DNA from: an uncultured Pseudomonadota bacterium
Lineage (GTDB): Bacteria > Bdellovibrionota_B > Oligoflexia > Oligoflexales > Bog-1112
Assembly: GCA_937896265.1 (NCBI GenBank)
Contig: CALBMD010000458.1
Location: forward strand, 1 to 9,257
DNA length: 9,257 nucleotides
Direction of reading: 5' to 3'
Shown here: one piece after another, positions 4,997 to 9,257 of the stretch
Layout: each line of letters starts with the position of its first letter
How positions within the stretch are numbered: position 1 is the first letter of the stretch
The notes under the pieces: generated by a model
What the model was told of the DNA's origin: nothing
Database searches by the model: none
Seen by the model: only the letters and a program-made list of their open reading frames with translations
Position numbers and translations under genes: made by a program

Positions 4997-6601
4997 TTAG
5001 CGCAATGTCTGCGTGATAGCATCGCCGATTGTTAGCACAGGTACGTGAGCTAGTTCAGAATTAATATAGTCAATTAAGCTCTTAAATTTACTAATTTCCC
5101 ATTGATCATTGGTCACTGGATTTGTTACCAACTGATGGAATACTAAGATAATCCATTCCCTAGACGCAATACCATCTGCAATAGCTTTACTCACAGATTC
5201 GACACTTTCAGGAGCGGTGATGTAAAGTACCCGTAGTTTGTGGGCATCAGGAGCAATTATATTTTCACGATGTCGCTCGTTGATTGAGCGAGCTGTTGAA
5301 AAATAGCGGCGCGCAATCTCTAGAACGTCTGTTTTTCCTTGTAAACGAAAGTTGCCTTTAGGGTATGCAAAATGCGCCAGCCCATGGCGGCCATTATTGC
5401 CGAAATTAAAACCATTTTCCCAAAGCCACTGACGACCAGAAAGAATATCACGCTCGATAGCTGCGGAAGGATAGCTGGTGTAGCTATTGATATGCATGAT
5501 AGGGTCAAAGGCGTGAAAAGCGATTTCCCAATGCGATTTTTGCTCTAAATCAAGTAGCTGGCTTGTTTGCATGTAATTTGGTGTATCTAAAAAACCAACA
5601 ATGGTATAGGCAGTTGCTTTATAACTATAGCTGTCTAAAATAGGTTTTGCTTGCGAATATTGTGATTCCCATCCATCATCAAAGGTAATAGAAATCATAC
5701 CATTGGTCAATTTTTCGTTGGTGTCCATTACGGCGCTTAGGCGGTTAATATGCAGCGTAACTGGTGCTATTTTATCGTCTCGAATTTGTAGACGAAAATC
5801 TGTTATGCTACGTCGAAAGTCGCTAAGAGTAAGTCCTTCTTGAAGATGGATTGCTGAAAAATTGCTGGGGTTCCAAGATATACTAAAAGACACCCAATCT
5901 CCTTCCGTAATCCATTTTTGGCCTTGGCTGCTCTTTAGATTAAAACGAACATAGTTGCGAAAATTTTTGTTACCTACAAAGAAAGAAATATCAGTAGCAT
6001 GGGCAATCTGATCTATTTTTAACCACAATTTAGGTTGTGTCTTGCTAAAGTCAAATGGTCCTAGATTTAATGCTTGAATATTTTTAGCGTTGCCTTGCCC
6101 ATCGGTTGTAATTAGAGCAGATTGTTTGACGCCGATGTTTTGGTAAAAGTCGTTAGTGTCATTAAGATTTTCAGTGCCGATAGAGTTAACACGAAAAGGA
6201 TGCCCTATCGCGAATGAAGAGATTGTATAGATATCGGTTTGTTTCGCTGCAGGTAAACCATTAGGAGCATGTTCGCAGCTTCTTATATACCCATCACAGT
6301 TGTAGTCATCATAGTTACATGGTTCTTTAGCGTCAGGGTGAAAAATAAATCCTCGGGCATGAGGATCATCATTGCAATCATCTCCGACAGCAACATAGCC
6401 TGGAGGTTGTTCGATACTCAGGATACTTTGTTCTGAATTTCCATATCCATCAAGGTCTTTATCTTCATACCAAAGCTGTGCTTGATGGTCAAAGCCTGCA
6501 GCAAGCAAGTTAGATATTAGAAAAAGATAAAAGATTGTGTGATTTTTTAGAGTAAACCACTTGTGAAGTTTCTTTCCCAAAAAGCTTCCTTGCTGTGTCA
6601 T
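4997..6601 (-). CDS. Secreted NodB/CE4 polysaccharide deacetylase-like protein with MopE-type metal-binding motif
   Basis: The protein has 534 residues. A signal peptide covers about 1-35 (KNHTIFYLFLISNLLAAG). Residues 44-105 match the repeat motif of MopE-like proteins: YEDKDLDGYGN, PPGYVAVGDDCNDDP, HPDAKEPCNYDDYNCDG, with Asp-rich calcium-like loops and Cys76, Cys95 and Cys102. Residues about 130-295 look like a beta-sandwich, possibly carbohydrate-binding. The NodB domain follows: ISITFDDGW (303-311) with D308 and D309, HWEIAFHAFDPIMH (357-370), FAYPKGNF (411-418) and ILVFHQL (485-491). These correspond to CE4 motifs 1, 2, 3 and 5, implying N- or O-deacetylation of an envelope or extracellular polysaccharide. 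The usual H-S/T-x-x-H-P of motif 2 is changed to H-A-F-D-P-I-M-H, so the metal site is atypical. GGAGG lies 4 nt before the ATG, a strong but close SD. It converges with terC and diverges from the barrel gene. Confidence 0.85.
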   Translation of the reverse strand: MTQQGSFLGKKLHKWFTLKNHTIFYLFLISNLLAAGFDHQAQLWYEDKDLDGYGNSEQSILSIEQPPGYVAVGDDCNDDPHARGFIFHPDAKEPCNYDDYNCDGYIRSCEHAPNGLPAAKQTDIYTISSFAIGHPFRVNSIGTENLNDTNDFYQNIGVKQSALITTDGQGNAKNIQALNLGPFDFSKTQPKLWLKIDQIAHATDISFFVGNKNFRNYVRFNLKSSQGQKWITEGDWVSFSISWNPSNFSAIHLQEGLTLSDFRRSITDFRLQIRDDKIAPVTLHINRLSAVMDTNEKLTNGMISITFDDGWESQYSQAKPILDSYSYKATAYTIVGFLDTPNYMQTSQLLDLEQKSHWEIAFHAFDPIMHINSYTSYPSAAIERDILSGRQWLWENGFNFGNNGRHGLAHFAYPKGNFRLQGKTDVLEIARRYFSTARSINERHRENIIAPDAHKLRVLYITAPESVESVSKAIADGIASREWIILVFHQLVTNPVTNDQWEISKFKSLIDYINSELAHVPVLTIGDAITQTLR

Positions 6602-6625
6602 TTAACCTCCGAACTATGCTATCTA

Positions 6626-6710
6626 TTTTTTCGGCGATTGTATGCAAGAAGTCTTAGGTAAAAATTACCGATTTATACGAATCTATTTCACGGAAAAATT
6701 GCCGAAAAAA
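6626..6710. promoter_or_regulatory. Divergent control region with inverted repeat and operator-like motifs
   Basis: The 113-bp gap (6602-6714) between two divergent start codons has a long inverted repeat. TTTTTTCGGCGATT (6626-6639) matches the complement of AATTGCCGAAAAAA (6697-6710) at 13 of 14 positions. Between the arms lies a perfect short palindrome, GGTAA-AAA-TTACC (6657-6669). The motif AAT(T/C)(A/G)CCGA occurs three times: 6664-6671 on the plus strand (AATTACCGA including 6663), 6697-6705 on the plus strand, and 6639-6631 on the minus strand. This suggests sites for one DNA-binding regulator of both genes. TATACG at 6675-6680 and TATAAA on the minus strand nearby are weak -10 candidates. 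Confidence 0.45.
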
Positions 6711-6714
6711 AAGT

Positions 6715-7854
6715 ATGATATCTCGGTTTTTTATTTTATTTTTGCTAGTAAATAACTTGTCGATGCTTGCTGATGAAACCAAGAAGTATCTCATTAATGT
6801 AGATACCTTGGGGCAAGCTAAGGCTGGTAGCGCTTATTTGAAAGGTTTTGCTGCTGGTTTCTTTAATCCATCACTTTCTGAAGATTGCGTGGAGCAAGAA
6901 GAAGCCGAATTACATGCTAAAAAATTAGATCAACGTCCGGAAGGACAGCTGCAACATCGGGTTTTAGATCCAAAGAAACAGTGTCAGCGTTATGTTGCGA
7001 TGCAGTTACCTTTTTTCGTGTTTTCTAGATCAATGGTGTCTTTATTTAAGGCTAAAAGCCAGAAGAATCGTGTCGCTTTTTTGACTTCTCATGTCGGAGA
7101 ACCATTTTCATTTATTATGCCAAGCTACCTTGCTTATGTTACACCTTATGGACATATTGCGCTATTTGATCAGGAATTTGCGAGGGCGCTTATCTCTAGA
7201 GATCTTGAAAGAGGTGGTGTTGCTGTTGCTTCTGTTGATTTTATCAGATCTACTGGTGTTTCTTTTTCGCAAAGTTTTGCTATAAACCAGTGGCTTAGTC
7301 TAGGTGTTTCTCCGAAGTTTATCCGACGTCAAAAAAATTCTTTAAAAGCTGATTTGACAGATATTTCAGAAGTCAAACATATCAAAGATATCATGAGGCC
7401 GAGTTATAGCTTAGGGGTAGCTGTAGATACTGCTGCTACGGTTTATTGGCAGGATTATCGTTTTAGTCTCTTATCCTATAATACAGCAAGCACAAAATTC
7501 TATTCTAAAAAGAGTGGTAGAGCAGAAGAAGTTGTCTTAAACACCTTTGATTTTGGAATAGGTAGAGAGATTCTTTTGCTCTATGATTTACTTCTTGGCT
7601 TCTATTTTGATTATCAGGATATCACAGGAAATTATGAGAAAAATTTTCTTAAAAAGATACATTTTGGTAGTAAGTTTGGCTATAAGTCTCTCTATACTCA
7701 AGGTGGATTAGACCAAGGTAATATTGCTTTTGGTTTAGGATGGCGCTTGCAGTATATTGAAATGTTGGCTGGTATTAGTGCTGAAGAGTTAGGTGATAAG
7801 ATTGGATTTAGACCTGATTATCGAGCTTATGGAGGGTTGCGTTATCAATTTTAA
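6715..7854 (+). CDS. Predicted outer-membrane beta-barrel protein of unknown role
   Basis: The 379-residue protein starts MISRFFILFLLVNNLSMLAD, a signal peptide with likely cleavage after LA (residue 19). The mature start INVDTLGQAKAGSAYLKGFAAGFFNPSL... follows the pattern of an FadL/PorV/TraF-like barrel, where a Gly/Ala-rich first strand leads to an F/Y-x-NP turn. Alternating hydrophobic strands follow, for example FSLLSYNTASTKFYS and LLLYDLLLGFYFDYQD, and the last residues GGLRYQF end in the terminal Phe typical of barrels handled by the Bam machinery. Cys58 and Cys90 flank a charged loop and could form a disulfide. The specific family is uncertain. The ATG at 6715 has only A-rich sequence upstream and no clear SD. 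The gene overlaps the next one by 26 bp, so the two are likely co-transcribed and perhaps translationally coupled. Confidence 0.75.
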   Translation: MISRFFILFLLVNNLSMLADETKKYLINVDTLGQAKAGSAYLKGFAAGFFNPSLSEDCVEQEEAELHAKKLDQRPEGQLQHRVLDPKKQCQRYVAMQLPFFVFSRSMVSLFKAKSQKNRVAFLTSHVGEPFSFIMPSYLAYVTPYGHIALFDQEFARALISRDLERGGVAVASVDFIRSTGVSFSQSFAINQWLSLGVSPKFIRRQKNSLKADLTDISEVKHIKDIMRPSYSLGVAVDTAATVYWQDYRFSLLSYNTASTKFYSKKSGRAEEVVLNTFDFGIGREILLLYDLLLGFYFDYQDITGNYEKNFLKKIHFGSKFGYKSLYTQGGLDQGNIAFGLGWRLQYIEMLAGISAEELGDKIGFRPDYRAYGGLRYQF

Positions 7855-9257
7855 ATATAAAAATATCATTTTTATATTAGCAATATTTATTGCCTCTTGC
7901 CTAAGAAAGAACGTTTTTCAAGATTTAGAAATCCCGTTTACGGTCGAAGAAAAAGTTGTCTTAGCTATGGATAAAGGTGATTATGATAGGGCCCTTGCTT
8001 TGCTTTATAGTCTTTTTAAGCCTCCTGCTTTACAAGAAGAAATTCGAGATCCAAATGTATCTGCCTTAAAGAAACGAGACATTTTAATTAGTAACTTTGC
8101 TCTTTATAAAAATGGTGATCGTCTTTTGGCTCTTTTTGCACAAGCAGCTATTGGAAGTGTTGGCCTTGATATTAAAGGCTTTGTTGGTCTTATGGCAATC
8201 ACAGAAAATGCATCCGCATCAGATTTAATCAATCGAGTGCTTTCTTTTGTAAATGCCAACCCGAATGCTAATAGTATGCTTGAAACTGTTGTTTTGTTAA
8301 ACAGTCTAAAGGACGCTAAGACAAAAGAACCATCTGAATTGGTCAGTAATATTGTTACAACGCTATTTAGTTTTGCTGTCAATATAGCTATGTTTGATAA
8401 AGAAGGAGATCATGCTATTGATGCCAAAGATATAGCTAATATACCAGATCATTCTGCTAAAAGCTTGAATGACAAAGTTAAAATATTAGAATCACTATCT
8501 GCATACTTGGTGCAAAAAGACGACAATCCAACATATAAAAAAGCTCAATATGAAGTAGCTAAAATAGTAAAAGAGATAGAACAATTACCAGAGAAAACTA
8601 TTGAAGATAAGATGCGCACCTATTTGGCTAAAAAATTGTTAGGAAATGATATTAATGCATTTATGATTTTGAAAAGAGAAAGCAAGATTATCTTTTCTTC
8701 TAAACCCAATGACTACCGTAGGTCTCTTGCTAAAGTTATTGTATCTAAAAAGCAAAAAGATTCTGTTAAAAAGAAAATGCAGCTTTATCTTAGTCTTGCC
8801 GAGCTTGATTCCTGGGGTTGGATCCAAGACACTAAATGCGATGGGCTGCTTTTTAATTCTCTATATGTAGTAGCGGGGGCTAAGGTTAAAATTGAAGATG
8901 CACGCGATATATCAGGGAAATGGTATCGACATCCAGCCAAAGATTGTTATCCTCGTCATCAGTCAGGTACATCTATTTCACGAGATATGCTGATTGGTTT
9001 GGCTTTCTATATTTTTGAAGCTAAATACTTTAATGAGTATACCACAAGTCATGTAAATGTTAGCTCTCAAACTGGTTATTGGTCTTATTGGGGTCCCTAT
9101 TTTAGATATGCTCCTAGTCCTAGTATTATGATTACTGATAACTACTATATTATAAATAGAATTAAAAGGGGGTCAGATTATATAGTTCATAGCTCTTCAA
9201 TAAAAACAGCAGATGCAATAGCTGAGACAGGCAATGGCTTAAATGAAAATATTTCAA
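7829..9257 (+). CDS. Large lipoprotein of unknown function, 3' end cut by window edge
   Basis: The frame is open for 476 codons to the right edge. The N-terminal part KYKNIIFILAIFIASC is a lipoprotein signal with lipobox I-A-S-C, lipidated Cys24, and Leu at +2, so outer-membrane retention is expected. Residues about 45-62 (VVLAMDKGDYDRALALLY) resemble a TPR helix; much of the rest is helical and Lys-rich. Towards the end lies a distinctive region with CDGLLFNSL (337-345), ARDISGKWYRHP, Cys373 in DCYP, and SISRDMLIGLAFY (382-394), followed by Trp/Tyr-rich sequence. It looks like a conserved domain, but I cannot name it. ATG at 7829 is the only standard start near the signal peptide and overlaps the barrel gene. 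The strong SD GGAGG lies after that ATG, so a start at ATC 7844 is possible. Its position predicts a joint role with the barrel protein. Confidence 0.75.
   Translation, partial: MEGCVINFKYKNIIFILAIFIASCLRKNVFQDLEIPFTVEEKVVLAMDKGDYDRALALLYSLFKPPALQEEIRDPNVSALKKRDILISNFALYKNGDRLLALFAQAAIGSVGLDIKGFVGLMAITENASASDLINRVLSFVNANPNANSMLETVVLLNSLKDAKTKEPSELVSNIVTTLFSFAVNIAMFDKEGDHAIDAKDIANIPDHSAKSLNDKVKILESLSAYLVQKDDNPTYKKAQYEVAKIVKEIEQLPEKTIEDKMRTYLAKKLLGNDINAFMILKRESKIIFSSKPNDYRRSLAKVIVSKKQKDSVKKKMQLYLSLAELDSWGWIQDTKCDGLLFNSLYVVAGAKVKIEDARDISGKWYRHPAKDCYPRHQSGTSISRDMLIGLAFYIFEAKYFNEYTTSHVNVSSQTGYWSYWGPYFRYAPSPSIMITDNYYIINRIKRGSDYIVHSSSIKTADAIAETGNGLNENIS
7831..7836 (+). promoter_or_regulatory. Strong SD sequence inside the overlap of two genes
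   Basis: GGAGGG lies within the last codons of the barrel gene. It is too late to serve the lipoprotein ATG at 7829, but GGAGG ends 8 nt before an in-frame ATC at 7844, which is good spacing for initiation. Starting there gives a signal peptide of 19 residues to the lipobox Cys, with a short basic tip, a more usual shape than the version from 7829. Confidence 0.4.

Noticed and set aside
8104..8382. Minus-strand open frame of 92 codons
   Set aside because: It lies wholly inside the lipoprotein gene, whose signal peptide and continuous frame are convincing, and it shows no recognisable motif.

Overview
The window is AT-rich bacterial DNA. Its encoded proteins carry Sec and lipoprotein signal peptides, and one is a probable outer-membrane barrel ending in Phe, which points to a Gram-negative envelope. 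No RNA gene or universally conserved marker is present, so the phylum cannot be fixed. Many long secreted proteins of unknown family and a MopE-type metal-binding motif would suit a host-associated or predatory lineage such as Bdellovibrionota/Oligoflexia or Dependentiae, but this is a low-confidence guess.

Layout. Positions 1-2714 hold two leftward genes: a signal-peptide protein running off the left edge and a two-membrane-segment protein of unknown function. In both, the Shine-Dalgarno (SD) sequence lies in or beside the 3' arm of a potential hairpin. Rightward from 2896 come a GNAT-family acetyltransferase with its own Rho-independent terminator, then a TerC-family membrane protein. A leftward gene at 4997-6601 encodes a secreted NodB-type (CE4) deacetylase-like protein with an N-terminal MopE-like calcium- or metal-binding motif. 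Divergent from it, two overlapping rightward genes at 6715-9257 encode a predicted outer-membrane barrel and a large lipoprotein, the latter truncated by the right edge. The 113-bp divergent spacer holds repeated operator-like motifs.

The most striking structure is at 4341-4942, in the convergent gap between terC and the deacetylase gene. A 92-residue GIY-YIG nuclease gene is bracketed by four copies of a GC-rich, REP-like hairpin of about 59 bp: two direct copies on the left and two inverted copies on the right. The spacers between the paired copies also match in inverted orientation, so about 130 bp on the left mirrors about 130 bp on the right. The nuclease stop codon is one base from the right repeat. 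It reads as one compact mobile unit, formally like the RAYT/REPIN partnership but with a GIY-YIG nuclease in place of a Y1 transposase. This is the best candidate here for an under-described system.

Functional links: the deacetylase, barrel and lipoprotein genes surround one control region and all encode exported proteins, so they may form a cell-surface module. The GNAT and TerC genes show no functional link to them.
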